64,000 nucleotides of DNA. Source: Hofstenia miamia. Taxonomy: Eukaryota; Xenacoelomorpha; Acoela. Every line of letters begins with the position of its first letter. Positions within the stretch are counted from its first letter, which is position 1. The translations under genes were made by a program, and so were the position numbers. Below, piece after piece: positions 12,601-23,750 of this stretch. The notes under the pieces are model-generated. The model saw only the letters and a program-made list of their open reading frames with translations. It did no database searches and was not told the origin of the DNA. Location of the stretch: positions 598,222 through 662,221 of the forward strand of contig SCFE01000110.1 in assembly GCA_004352715.1 (NCBI GenBank), given 5' to 3'.

Positions 12601-14034
12601 ATAATATTATAATATTTTAAATTACATTTTTGCAAAGAGTTTTTTGGAAAATTTCCCTAAAATGCGTTTTATTCCCTTTATTTTGTAACAATATTTGCTC
12701 AGGAGTATGACGAATGGTAGTCCATTGATTGGTTTAAAATAGAAACATAGCTGCATCAGAAATCAAATCTTGAAAATTAATGTATAGGTGTTACTTGTTA
12801 ATGATAACTATTTCTCAATAAAAATATATGCTGTGTCTTGAATATAGCAAACCCAATAAAATACCCAAATACATTGTCAGGACAAATGCTTCAAAACAGC
12901 CAGATACATTTCATAGAAATGATATAAATACATTTGAAGAGGAACGACTTTATTGAGAGAAAGTGTTATTTGAATAAAATAGAGGATGCATAATTACTTA
13001 CAATTAAGGAGTAGACTCGGTCTAAAAAGTTCTTAATTTTATTTCAAAAACGCATAAGGAAATAATCAAAATTGCATGTTTTTGAATGAAAGTATACGTG
13101 ACAAGCGTCGGCAATATATATGAAGTTATCAGTTATCAACGTAATATTGTCAGAATCGTTTAGATAACGGTTACATTTATCCGACAATGTGCAAAATAAA
13201 TACCATTGAACTTTTAAAGCCAATAACTAAATACTAATGTGTTGAGACTTATACAAAAATGAATACATCTATTAAAGATTAAAGAGAGAATTAAATTATC
13301 AACAAATTATAGCTTACATGAGTTTGAGTGGTACGTCCACATTCTAAGCAATGCATTCCAGCATTTGGCAAACCACCAGGAGTTTTTGCAGCATATAATT
13401 CTACGAAAGCCGCGGCAGTTCTATTGTCGGGGAAACCATCAATACCTTGCAAGGGAACTTTGTGCTCGGCACGACATTCGGGGCAACATAGCACATCGCG
13501 TTTTCTAAACAACAACTTTGCCCAGACATTACATAGACGGCGCGAGCACATTAAAATGCATGTTCAATGTAATAGTTGGGTTTCCAATAATCAACAGGAT
13601 AAATCCAGAATATTAAGCGAATAATTTAAGAATAAATTTATAGTCTGTTGGTGCGACAAATGATTGACACAGATTACGAAAAAGATAATTTGTGATAATT
13701 GTAAATTTTATCAAAAGTTAAACACCTGCTTCGTAAATTCATTTGGCTGATTAGTCACTCAGCTATGCAAGTTATACAACAGAAGCGGCATTTCCATACA
13801 AAATTACTTTCACGTAGAGATCATAAATTAACGTAAACATCCTCAGAATAAAAATAAGCCTAAGGTTAAATGTAAAATGAGGAGAACAAACCTTGATTTG
13901 GCAACGATTGAAGTAAGACATATTTTACAAAATGTGTGACCACAATATAACATTTTTGGAGATTTTAAAGTTTCAAGACAGACTGCACACATAATTAAGT
14001 GCTCCAATTGATCATCGGCCACGTTCGTTGCCAT
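2491..14034 (-). CDS. TRIM-family RING/B-box/coiled-coil gene, five exons, 3' end outside the window
   Basis: Proposed exons in transcript order are 14034-13892, 13504-13318, 7246-7006, 6935-6723 and 2743-2491. All junctions are GT-AG and the phases agree at every join (ends 2, 0, 1, 1, 2), giving about 345 codons. The protein has an N-terminal RING (C-x2-C, CGHTFC, then CPEC), a short B-box-like cluster (CLEC..., CDHCGKSVCNDC...H) and a long charged helical segment typical of the TRIM coiled coil. Family knowledge: RING domains of this type are E3 ubiquitin ligases. The phrase CPECRAEHKVP and the single compact B-box resemble TRIM-NHL proteins of the NHL-1/Thin/TRIM32 group; that is inference, because no NHL repeat is in view. 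The start ATG at 14034 lies just inside an exon with an acceptor at about 14040, so at least one 5' UTR exon lies upstream. Confidence 0.82.
3360..3490. repeat. GGCCC-rich patch, possible transposon end
   Basis: A locally GC-rich stretch repeats motifs such as GGGCCGAG, GGCTCAGCCCA, AGCCCGGCCCAATT and GCCCGGACCG in an otherwise AT-rich intron. A shorter relative lies at 6411-6475 (AGGCCCAAGCCCGGTCC, CCGGCCCAACCC). Iterated motifs of this kind are common near the termini of some DNA transposons; the class cannot be assigned from this alone. Confidence 0.4.
4223..4531. mobile_element. 309-bp MITE with hAT-like termini
   Basis: The left end CAGACTTGTCAACAAGCCG is matched by the inverted right end (CAGACTTGTCAACGAGCCG when reverse-complemented). 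Internal GCTCGGCTCG motifs lie near both ends. There is no coding capacity. The CTTGTCAACGAGCC terminus resembles non-autonomous hAT elements. Flanks (AAGCAAAC and CAGCAACC) are similar but not an exact 8-bp duplication, so the hAT call is provisional. Confidence 0.6.
6723..6935 (-). CDS. TRIM gene exon 4 (coiled coil continued)
   Basis: Acceptor TTTTTAG and donor GTATGA bound a phase-1-to-phase-1 exon coding for an acidic helical segment (DEWIKEIALAYETESES...) that ends near RKRIGQIGDLK. It is separated from exon 3 by only 70 bp. No catalytic motif is visible. It fits the helical region between B-box and C-terminal domain. Confidence 0.8.
7006..7246 (-). CDS. TRIM gene exon 3 (rest of B-box and coiled coil)
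   Basis: The exon begins KCDHCGKSVCNDCLEFH, supplying the remaining Cys/His ligands of the B-box, then runs into a charged, proline-free helical stretch (KRLADIFKKEVDVV..., ...AQTMVKEFTERGIEALK). It ends in phase 1 at CAAG|GTAGTA. The preceding intron is 6 kb and carries the LINE and (CAA)n array described below. Confidence 0.85.
7247..9131. other. TRIM intron 2, left part, nothing recognised
   Basis: AT-rich intron sequence with no ORF of note, no tandem repeat and no recognised element. Confidence 0.45.
9132..9395 (+). other. Unassigned 87-codon open stretch without Met start
   Basis: An uninterrupted plus-strand frame runs from after a stop at 9129 to TAA at 9393-9395. It is less AT-rich than its surroundings and reads like a basic protein fragment (HADPVEFSLKILQKHVKK; RPPFLRRNPSTPLKSYGCG). 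I do not recognise it. It lies inside the TRIM intron on the opposite strand, next to a LINE remnant, so a transposon fragment or chance frame is more likely than a host exon. Confidence 0.25.
9569..9662. repeat. (CAA)n microsatellite with CAG interruptions
   Basis: About 30 CAA units, interrupted once by AAAGCAGCAA. On the minus strand this is (TTG)n lying immediately 3' of the LINE remnant, so it may have grown from that element's 3' tail. Confidence 0.95.
9700..10930 (-). pseudogene. LINE reverse-transcriptase remnant
   Basis: Minus-strand translation in shifting frames gives reverse-transcriptase blocks in order: QHQFGFCHRRST near 10890, an FDRIP-like core (here ALDRIPNF) near 10770, the FGF...FSDYLSN segment, SSGAPQGS near 10630, and the catalytic CSLYADDTIIYSFGP at about 10523-10540. 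The 3' part decays into fragments ending near 9700. At least two frameshifts and several stops make it dead. Similar wording at 33.4-33.6 kb suggests the same broad LINE group. It lies in TRIM intron 2, in the gene's own orientation. Confidence 0.8.
10931..13317. other. TRIM intron 2, right part, nothing recognised
   Basis: No exon or repeat supported. Short open frames here (around 11.2-11.6 and 12.0-12.2 kb) have AT-driven composition and no recognisable motif. Confidence 0.45.
13318..13504 (-). CDS. TRIM gene exon 2 (second half of RING, start of B-box)
   Basis: The acceptor TTTAG lies directly before the exon. The first residues complete the RING with CCPECRAEHKVP, followed by a linker containing GFPDNRT, which is characteristic of the TRIM-NHL group, and then CLECG, the first B-box ligand pair. 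The exon ends in phase 0 at CAT|GTAAGC. Confidence 0.85.
13892..14034 (-). CDS. TRIM gene exon 1 (start codon, first half of RING)
   Basis: The exon begins MATNVADDQLEHLI and carries the first zinc ligands C-A-V-C and the core CGHTFCKICL. A GT donor at 13891-13890 ends it in phase 2. Upstream, TTTCAG precedes GCAATGG, so the ATG is six bases into a spliced exon. The RING is split by the following intron (13505-13891, 387 bp). Confidence 0.85.
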
Positions 14035-14039
14035 TGCCT

Positions 14040-15640
14040 GAAATCAAATAAAATTTTAAATGAAAAGCACTAACCGATGGCAATTAAATAAGATTTTATC
14101 GAAATAGTAAAAAACTAGCTTAAAATATTAAATAATCCTAAATTCGACAACCTGAAAAACATCTAAATCAATTGTTTGATAATTACAAGAAATTTGATTC
14201 AATTTAATTGCACACCGTTTAACAGAAGTAATGTGAATTCATTTATTTAATAAATAATTGTTGCCGATTATTATAATAAGTGCTATTTTACAAGTTCATT
14301 AATGTTCAACACTAAAGTAAACTGAGTATGACTCTAGAGGGGGTTTTAAATGGTGCTTTCACAGCGCCAAATGTATCTGAAATAGACATTGAAGATTTCT
14401 ATTCAAAAATCGACGTCGGGAATAAATTATTGGAAAAGCAACATTAACCTTCATTGAAATATTCCAGAAAAATCCTATCTGACAATAATTGATCATAGAG
14501 TTATCTAAAAGTGATAGTTTAATATTTATATTTTCTCACTAATGTACAAACATTGTGAATGTCATAAGTAGGGATTGAAAATAAGCATTTCTCTTAAATA
14601 AACCTAATTTCTTGCTAAGGTTTTTTGAAATATTGTACAATGAACTTTTATATGGTGTGGCACAAGCAAGATCTATTCCTTTGGACAGAGAATTTCTGTT
14701 AATCTATGTCAACACGTACAATAGAAACAAATGATATTTTAATTTCAAAACAAAAATATTAGTATTTATAATAATTAAAAAGTACAAAATTAATATACAA
14801 TAATGTATGAAGGCGAGAAAAGAGTCAATGTTTAAGTATCAATTCTCAGTCAAAACTTAAAAGAAAGCAATAGTACAATCATTCTTAGAATCAAGCAAAT
14901 TTGAACAAATCAAAGCTATTTCTACGCTTATTCGAATGATATAGCAACGAATTAACAAATATATAATATAATAATTAATATAATAAATAATATAAATCAG
15001 TAATGGTCTTAATGTCCAATTACAAAGTTTCAACAACTCGTTTACAATTAATCACGAATTGCAAAATTTGAAATTAATGATTGGGCTTCTATCATTATTG
15101 ATATTAAGGCACCCTACAGAAAACAACCAAACGACGGGGTGCTGAACAGCAAAATATAAATAGTAAAATTTTACCATTTCTTCAAGTTGGTTATATAATA
15201 AATTTAATGGAGCTTTAAAAATTTAAGCTTTTGTGGAAAGTGAGTTTAAAGAAGAAAGCCAAATGTTCAAATTCTGAACTTTACATGCTTATTTGTTTGC
15301 TTGTGAGTATTTGAATATAATAATTGAAATTGTTTTTCTGATTTTAAGTTACAATAAAAGAATAAGCGCTCTTTATGTTTATTTTTTCATTTTAGCAAAT
15401 TTTTGCGAAGTAAGATATGATGAGACATTTCTATTGCAGTTTAAGATAAAACAGAAGCACAAATAGTTCACAACAAAATACTGAATGCAAAACCTGTTCA
15501 CAGTAAGAAAATACCAAGATCGATAATAAATACAAATAGTGAGATCTTATGTTTTGTCTATTTACATTGATTTTTCATGATCAGTAATTAATAAGGGGTC
15601 AGATATTTTTGATTTGTTTGATCTTAAAATAATTTAAAAT
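14040..15640. other. Non-coding, upstream of TRIM coding start
   Basis: AT-rich sequence. A 5' UTR exon and promoter of the TRIM gene should lie here or further right because an acceptor precedes the ATG exon, but I cannot place them. Confidence 0.4.
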
Positions 15641-15644
15641 TTTT

Positions 15645-15955
15645 TCGGATTTTTATTATGAATATGTGCCTCCACAAAGCTAATGTCGCGATCTTTGCTA
15701 TTTTCCGCAATTTTCTCTTTAATTCCCCGTCTCCTGTGAAACTCTCTTTGTTCAAGTCAATTGCTTGGGCCATTCTTTTCTACGGTTCTCCCTTGTGGTG
15801 GCTGGTTCCACTCAATGGAACAGTTCCAAAAGCGGCTTTCAAATGGATCTGTCCCTTGCCATACAAAGGCGTTGTGACATGCTTTTGAATATTTGGTACT
15901 GCGTACTTACTTTTGAAATATAATTGAAAAAATTGATTTTTAAAGAATAATATTT
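15645..15955 (+). pseudogene. LINE C-terminal fragment
   Basis: A GC-richer plus-strand frame reads LFKSIAWAILFYGSPLWWLVP followed by AFKWICPLPYKGVV, the pattern at the C-terminal side of LINE reverse transcriptases (K-x-I-x-x-x-x-L-x-Y-G-S-P-x-W). The frame breaks at TGA near 15886 and similarity fades by about 15955. No 5' portion is present. Confidence 0.55.
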
Positions 15956-16034
15956 GTGGCAATAATCAAACGAGTTGCAAGATGATTGTGAATATGTTTA
16001 TTATATATTTAAACGTAAATTTGTCTAAAATACA

Positions 16035-16036
<2 letters not shown>

Positions 16037-16115
<79 letters not shown>
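16037..16115. repeat. (TA)n microsatellite
   Basis: About 39 consecutive TA/AT dinucleotides. Other shorter arrays are at 16500-16521, 17858-17874, 18657-18698, 20593-20612, 27779-27828, 38766-38798, 39549-39580 and 41201-41222. Several coincide with N joins and probably broke the assembly. Confidence 0.95.
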
Positions 16116-16120
<5 letters not shown>

Positions 16121-17117
16121 TCTAACAATGCATGTATGTACTAGAATTAAAGAAATATATTATTTCAATCAGTGATAGCGGAACGAATTTTCGTTAGTAG
16201 GGTTGCAAGAGACCGTACTGACTTTACTTAAACAAGGTGAGTTATAAAAATTCCATGACTACACAATTAATTCCAGTTTATATAGAAAAAAGACTACAAA
16301 GTGCAATCATGCGAAATGTGCATGAAACAGTCTTCTAAAATAAGTTGTTCAGTAATATTTACAACAGATTCTGCAACTTGAAATATTTCAATATTTGTGG
16401 TAAGGGAGTTCGTAGAAATATTGAAATATAATATGCTTCTCTTAAATGTAAGGTATTGCAAAATATCAAATTTTATTAAGTAAGCTTCTCCATAGTACAC
16501 TATATATATATATATATATATACAGAAAAATACACATATATCGACAATTAACAGCTATCGACATGCCTATTGCGTCCTCGTACATCTTCAACTTAAAAAT
16601 TCGCAAATATCGACCAAAGTAGATGACTCGCATGAAGAAAATTCCGATATATGTATATGGACGTAAATAACCTTTATAAACATCAAAAATATCAAACGGA
16701 CATTCTTGAGTTCCAGCATTACCAGCCTTTCTGGAATGACTTATAACTATTAGTAAAGTTGAACTTTGATTGCTTGTATTTTAAAAAGAATTTGCTTGAT
16801 TGTGCATGCATACTAATCACTTGCGATTCTATTTCCGAATGTCATTATAATGCTGACGCGGCAACATCCACTAAACTCATAAATGCCACTTGGATACTAT
16901 TTTACCGATAATGGCTTTAATTCTAAAAACGTCGATTTTGATCTTGCATCCTTATAGTTATATTTGATGTATTCTTATTTCGGAAAGGACATACATATAT
17001 ACACTGTAGTATAACTTAAAATTGAAGTAACCTAGAAATCCTAAGTTTGCATATATCGACATTAATTGGAAGACTTCTAGAAATGTCTACATATACGAAT
17101 TCTACTATATATATATA

Positions 17118-17225
17118 TACACATATATATTGGTGATTTGTAATAAAGTTTTCACATATATTGGTGCTTTGTAACGCTCACCACATATATTGGTGTTATG
17201 TAACCAAATGGTGTTTTGTACATAG
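17118..17225. repeat. Imperfect short tandem repeat
   Basis: Three units contain CACATATATTGGTG followed by a variable TTTGTAA-like tail (near 17121, 17153, 17184), and a fourth degenerate unit reads AAATGGTGTTTTGTAC. Spacing is about 31-33 bp. Confidence 0.7.
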
Positions 17226-18250
17226 GAAAAAAATTTATATTTTTTCATTTTTATTTTTCGTGATTTTTATTTATATTTGATAATACTTAGTCTCTATTGA
17301 TATATTGTTATCAATTTCGTTTGACCTTTATGTTTGTAAAGTGTAAAAAACTATGCACTAATTCAATTATTTCTTTTAAAATAATTTCTAAAAACTGAGA
17401 TATTTTTTGTGCATATTTTGAATATCAACTGTTATTCAAGCCAAAGTTCCACACTGTACTAAACATATTTTATTTTTAGCTGTATATTAAGTCTTAGTAT
17501 TGATATTGTAAAAATTGTCATGTAAAAACTGTTAATGTTGAAAGTAAATGTTACAAAGCATAACTTACTCAAAGAGGTATTTCACTCAATTTTATATTTG
17601 CTTGAACAGCTTAAAATCGCAAAATGTAGTAAATTAATTTCTTTCAAGTAGTGGAGACTGTTTTTTCAACATTATGAATTAGCTAAAATTAGTTAACGTA
17701 ATGAATATTAATCGTGAAAACAAAATAAACATTGTAAAAATATACAATATTTGTGTCATTAAGTGGACGATACGAAGGATCAATGTGACTGTATGATGTA
17801 TACTTGCTGTATGTTCGGTCTTACTTTACTTAAGGATATTATTTCGAAGTTTAAGGNTATATATATATATATATACATAATAGTATTCTCATTTTGGAAA
17901 TATATTTTTTTTATGGATTAGAAATATTTTTTAAAAAATTACCAAAGCCATTTATATATCTTTCTATCATTTTTTTGTATTTTTATCTTAAATTTTGAGA
18001 TTGCTTTGGATTATTGGTTGTTCTAGGATATCTCTGATACTAATTTGGATGAAATGAGTACATGTCAGACCAGGACCTACTATATGATGGCCAGGAAATT
18101 TACAGTAAAACGTATAAATGAAGGGGCCAAGGCATTTCCTCACCTATAGCAGGAACTGGTTGCAATAGTACTTAACTTTTAGAACACCTCTTAATCAACC
18201 TCTGATGTAGAATAGAATAAAACAACTCCGCAAAAGTTTTGCAATGTAGT
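17226..18250. other. Intergenic, nothing recognised
   Basis: AT-rich, no coding potential. A single N at 17857 beside a (TA)n tract marks an assembly join. Confidence 0.4.
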
Positions 18251-18652
18251 TCTTGCGCAATAGACCATTTTATCGAGATTTCGATTAAAAAACTGACGGA
18301 GCTATGGCCTTTCAAACACGGACTAATTGACAAGAAAATGCAAATTTTTGAATATTTATAAAACTGACCCATTGAAAATTGAAGATACAATTACGCAAAT
18401 TACTTACAAAAGATGTAGGATAAAAAAGATCTTATAGAAGACCTTAATAGGATAAGAAAGAAAAGCACATTTTAGATCATGTCAGGCCTATTATAAAAAA
18501 TGCGAAACCATCACCCATTTGACCTAAATTGGTCTGTATTTCATAAATTTAGCATTATTACATTAGACTTTTATAAAACAAAACATTTTCCCACATGAAA
18601 ATTGCAAAAAAGACAGAGCCACACATAAATGTTTATTAGACAGAGCTTCTGT

Positions 18653-18695
<43 letters not shown>

Positions 18696-21600
18696 ATATG
18701 AATGATCACTTATTACAACAATAAGCCAGTAAACTACACAAATGTTCCCTACGAAATCTATGAGTTGTATAGAGGCTAGGAAACGTGTTGCAATTCTTTT
18801 AAGGCGATTATGCATAAGACTTTTTTAGAGCTAGGATTCGAAGTTTAAAAAATGAAATTGATCATCGTAGTCCGAAATTTTATCTTATTAAGAACGTTAA
18901 GCAAGTTTAAGAAATATGAATGCTAAACGGTCATGGCGATAATGAATTATTAAAATTCATACCCTAGCAGTAACTATAAACTTAAAATATATGTAACTTA
19001 ATAATTTTACATATTAATACTAAGATACATTACATTATTAATTAGACAAAAAAGTTCAGCCAATTTTGGCAATTTCTAATGCAGTCCTATTTATTTAATT
19101 CCATTAATGACAGTTCACATGTAATTCCTAGAACATATCTTAGTTTTCTGAAATTTTTATAATCTAAAAAATACACATATCTAGTTTTCTGAAAATTTTA
19201 TAACCTCAAAAATATGAACAGATATCGAACTGTGTTCGAAGGCACCAAAGCTAGCTTTCCAGATCCATGCGCTATTTGATATAAAAAATGGGGCTTGCGA
19301 GCGCTTTGTACAATGAAATACCCAAATTCATAGTTCTGAGCTTCTTCTTTTTAATGAATAACAAATGAAGTTAAACAATGACCATCAAATACAAAATCAT
19401 ATGCTATTACATTACTATAAAAAACCATAAACGAGCATTTTTGAATGTACAAAATAGTAGAGTGAATTTTCCAATTTAAATTAAATTATACCCTAAAGTA
19501 AAATAACGCCCTGTAGTGTATATATAAAGTGCTTATAATATTGCAATAAAAAAGAATTTCAACAGTGAATTAATACAATCCATTAAAGTATTGTGCCTTG
19601 GCTAATACAAGGCTTTAGTAATTCAAAATATTTACTACTGGAAAATTTTTGGTGATTAAGGCATTAAGCATAGCGAAGAAATTCAGAAACATATCCGACA
19701 TATTAACCATTTAGTATTAATATAGTCAACATACTATTAAATTGAAAAAAATTGTTTCCCTAAAAATTTAAAGCAAAATCTGAAATTAAAATTATAATTA
19801 AAATATAATTCTACAAAAGTTTATTATATCAAGAAAACAGTTTAATGTCAAAATAATGGCGTTGTCCATATCATTATAGTAAATAGTAAATACGTTGATC
19901 ATGTTTTCTTGAATTTTTTTCGGTGAGTGCCTTTATACTGTTTTTGTTCAACAGTTAGGCAATTTGCTCGATTTACTTAAATCTTATATTACAATTCAGA
20001 ATTGATGCAAAATTTATGCTAAATTCATTTAAAGTATTGTCTTGTCACAATTACGCGCGAAAACAAGTCTTGCGCAATAGACCATTATTTTATCGAGATT
20101 TCGAAAAATGCGCATTTCAAGTTACGAAACCCCAATTTTTTAGAAAATGCAAAAAACTAATCGATTCACATATTTCTATCTATTACGCATCGAATGGCGC
20201 AAAAATTTTGGAACTCGATTAAAAAACTGACGGAGCTATGGCCTTTCAAACACGGACTAATTGACAAGAAAATGCAAATTTTTGAATATTTATAAAACTG
20301 ACCCATTGAAAATTGAAGATACAATTACGCAAATTACTTACAAAAGATGTAGGATAAAAAAGATCTTATAGAAGACCTTAATAGGATAAGAAAGAAAAGC
20401 ACATTTTAGATCATGTCAGGCCTATTATAAAAAATGCGAAACCATCACCCATTTGACCTAAATTGGTCTGTATTTCATAAATTTAGCATTATTACATTAG
20501 ACTTTTATAAAACAAAACATTTTCCCACATGAAAATTGCAAAAAAGACAGAGCCACACATAAATGTTTATTAGACAGAGCTTCTGTATACATACATATAT
20601 ATATATATATATNNNNNNNNNNNNNNNNNNNNNNNNNNNNNNNNNNNNNNNNNNNNNNNNNNNNNNNNNNNNNNNNNNNNNNNNNNNNNNNNNNNNNNNN
20701 NNNNNNNNNNNNNNNNNNNNNNNNNNNNNNNNNNNNNNNNNNNNNNNNNNNNNNNNNNNNNNNNNNNNNNNNNNNNNNNNNNNNNNNNNNNNNNNNNNNN
20801 NNNNNNNNNNNNNNNNNNNNNNNNNNNNNNNNNNNNNNNNNNNNNNNNNNNNNNNNNNNNNNNNNNNNNNNNNNNNNNNNNNNNNNNNNNNNNNNNNNNN
20901 NNNNNNNNNNNNNNNNNNNNNNNNNNNNNNNNNNNNNNNNNNNNNNNNNNNNNNNNNNNNNNNNNNNNNNNNNNNNNNNNNNNNNNNNNNNNNNNNNNNN
21001 NNNNNNNNNNNNNNNNNNNNNNNNNNNNNNNNNNNNNNNNNNNNNNNNNNNNNNNNNNNNNNNNNNNNNNNNNNNNNNNNNNNNNNNNNNNNNNNNNNNN
21101 NNNNNNNNNNNNNNNNNNNNNNNNNNNNNNNNNNNNNNNNNNNNNNNNNNNNNNNNNNNNNNNNNNNNNNNNNNNNNNNNNNNNNNNNNNNNNNNNNNNN
21201 NNNNNNNNNNNNNNNNNNNNNNNNNNNNNNNNNNNNNNNNNNNNNNNNNNNNNNNNNNNNNNNNNNNNNNNNNNNNNNNNNNNNNNNNNNNNNNNNNNNN
21301 NNNNNNNNNNNNNNNNNNNNNNNNNNNNNNNNNNNNNNNNNNNNNNNNNNNNNNNNNNNNNNNNNNNNNNNNNNNNNNNNNNNNNNNNNNNNNNNNNNNN
21401 NNNNNNNNNNNNNNNNNNNNNNNNNNNNNNNNNNNNNNNNNNNNNNNNNNNNNNNNNNNNNNNNNNNNNNNNNNNNNNNNNNNNNNNNNNNNNNNNNNNN
21501 NNNNNNNNNNNNNNNNNNNNNNNNNNNNNNNNNNNNNNNNNNNNNNNNNNNNNNNNNNNNNNNNNNNNNNNNNNNNNNNNATTAAAGTATTGTGCCTTGG

Positions 21601-22067
21601 CTAATACAAGGCTTTAGTAATTCAAAATATTTACTACTGGAAAATTTTTGGTGATTAAGGCATTAAGCATAGCGAAGAAATTCAGAAACATATCCGACAT
21701 ATTAACCATTTAGTATTAATATAGTCAACATACTATTAAATTGAAAAAAATTGTTTCCCTAAAAATTTAAAGCAAAATCTGAAATTAAAATTATAATTAA
21801 AATATAATTCTACAAAAGTTTATTATATCGAAAAAACAGTTTAATGTCAAAATAATGGCGTTGTCCATATCATTATAGTAAATAGTAAATACGTTGATCA
21901 TGTTTTCTTGAATTTTTTTCGGTGAGTGCCTTTATACTGTTTTTGTTCAACAGTTAGGCAATTTGCTCGATTTACTTAAATCTTATATTACAATTCAGAA
22001 TTGATGCAAAATTTATGCTAAATTCATTTAAAGTATTGTCTTGTCACAATTACGCGCGAAAACAAGT
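18251..22067. repeat. ~2-kb tandem duplication containing an assembly gap
   Basis: Copy 1 is 18251-20067 and copy 2 is 20068-22067. Both start TCTTGCGCAATAGACCATT, share the tract from ACTGACGGAGCTATGG to the (TA)n, and share the last ~490 bp (from TTAAAGTATTGTGCC to CGAAAACAAG). Copy 2 contains a 968-bp run of N where copy 1 has about 920 bp of sequence, and carries an extra ~114 bp at 20104-20217 absent from copy 1. It may be a true tandem duplication or two haplotypes placed in series. Confidence 0.85.
20613..21580. other. Assembly gap (968 N)
   Basis: Run of N directly after a (TA)n tract. The tandem partner at about 18657-19576 probably shows what is missing. Confidence 0.99.
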
Positions 22068-23081
22068 TGCAATCGAATTTCATTTTAAGTCAAAATATTT
22101 ACCAAGATAACGCTTAATCCGTTATTAGCATTGAATTATATTAATATATATGTTAAATTTAGAGTTTGCTTTTTTCTTATGGCACGTTTCAATCTACCAT
22201 TCTGTTATGTGCTTAAGGGTATTTGTAACTAGTTTTTCAATGAATTTACAAATGATATTCACATAATATGAATAACTTATTAAAAAATTGAATTGATGAA
22301 AATGTTGTAAAATGTTTAATTTAACCCAATTAAATCATACGTTTCTGATTAACATCTAAAACATTAATTCAGCGCCTTTTTGATCCAAGTCAAGCATGGA
22401 AAAATAAACAAGTTAAATATGTATCTAAATTTTAATTTATTCAACAACATTTTGCATGTTTTTAACTTTTCATTCTTATTTGGCTTTTTGCGTGTACCAC
22501 ATTCTGTGTCTGCCTTTTGTGGTTTGCATTATGTCATACACAATTGATCAATTTTTCAAGACATTGATTTCCATGTTTACATAATTAAGACTTTTTGAAG
22601 TACTAAGCAAATACTCAAAAAGGAATTTCCTCAATATAAGAGTTGAGTGATGATGAATTCAAAATTAATTTTGTTTTAGGCTTCATTTTTTAATTTATTT
22701 TGGATCGATTAACAACATTTTATCATGGATCGTTATATTTACATATTACGTATCAAATGAGATTTTTAGAAAGTCGATTTTGTAATATAATTTCAATACA
22801 TTACATTAAAAAGATTTAATTTTAATATTTCTTATTTTTTTATTGCTTTGTACATTGATATTCATATTGTCTTGATTGAACGCTAGTATGAAGTTTTGTT
22901 TGTTTATATTTTTCGATAAATGCTATATATAAAAATATTCAAATTAACCAGGCAGTGTAATACTGCGCTTTTATATTTGCAATCGTGACAAGACAAGCTC
23001 CTTGAATTTAGTAATCTTTATATATTTTTCGTTATTACGCATTAGTTCCACTGTACCTTTCTAGATGCTTTCATTGGTCTC
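22068..23081. other. Intergenic, possible promoter of the 23.08-kb gene
   Basis: No ORF or repeat recognised. It lies directly upstream of a plus-strand coding exon, so it may hold its promoter, but no specific element stands out. Confidence 0.35.
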
Positions 23082-23720
23082 ATGAAGCCTGCTGCAAATC
23101 AATTCCGTCCAAATTTTCCATTTCGTGGTCCTGGAGGAAACACACGGCGAGATTTTTCTGGTGTAAAACGATTTCCTGTCTCAAACGAGAAAAATCGTTA
23201 TGCTAAAAAACGATTTGAACCTCCTGCTGGCGAATCCAAACTTGATATGTATTACAAATTCCAAGAAGCGTTTTTTCAAGAAAATGGCGAATATTATAAA
23301 GGTAATGACATTTCATTTATGGAAGGTTATTATCAAAATTATGTTTTAAACAAAAATAGACCCCTGCCTACTCCTCCGGCTCCTTCTCAATTGAATACTT
23401 TTCCATCCAATAATCAAGTTTCAGATGAAGGGGTTCCTATTGTTTTTGGAAATAAGAGTCCCATTGATTTTGGCATGCAAAATGTACGAAATAATTTCTC
23501 TAATTCAGTTCGTCCTCAAGGGTTTCTACCTCAGCCAAATGCGTTCATGCGGCCATCATTTGAACGATTTCCATTTGTATTTCCAGCCCCTCCATTTGTG
23601 AGGCCTAATTTTACTACACCACCCGAAAATACGGCCAATATTGAAAGTCTTCGGAATTTACCACCTAAAAAGCGTATGCTCCCAAATACTTCTTCTTATA
23701 ATCAGGAAAATCAAAAGGCT
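23082..23720 (+). CDS. Unidentified proline-rich coding exon, cut at an N
   Basis: A 213-codon open frame from the ATG at 23082 to an ambiguous base at 23723, with coding-like composition unlike the AT-rich flanks. It starts MKPAANQFRPNFPFRGPGG, has an N-terminal Arg/Gly/Phe-rich part, a Tyr-rich segment (YYKFQEAFFQENGEYYKG), a Pro-rich middle (PLPTPPAPSQ; FVFPAPPFVRPNF) and a basic PPKKRMLP near the end that could be a nuclear localisation signal. No domain is recognised. Behind the N the frame stops within ten codons, so the real continuation is probably elsewhere or spliced. It is on the same strand as SETD2, 15 kb upstream. A SETD2 N-terminal exon is possible but nothing shows it; an independent RNA-binding-type protein is equally possible. 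Confidence 0.65.
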
Positions 23721-23750
23721 GANACTGTTATATTTATTGTGAAGTGTTAA

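Noticed and set aside
20563-21585. Long open frame across the first N run
   Set aside because: Made almost entirely of N; not a gene.
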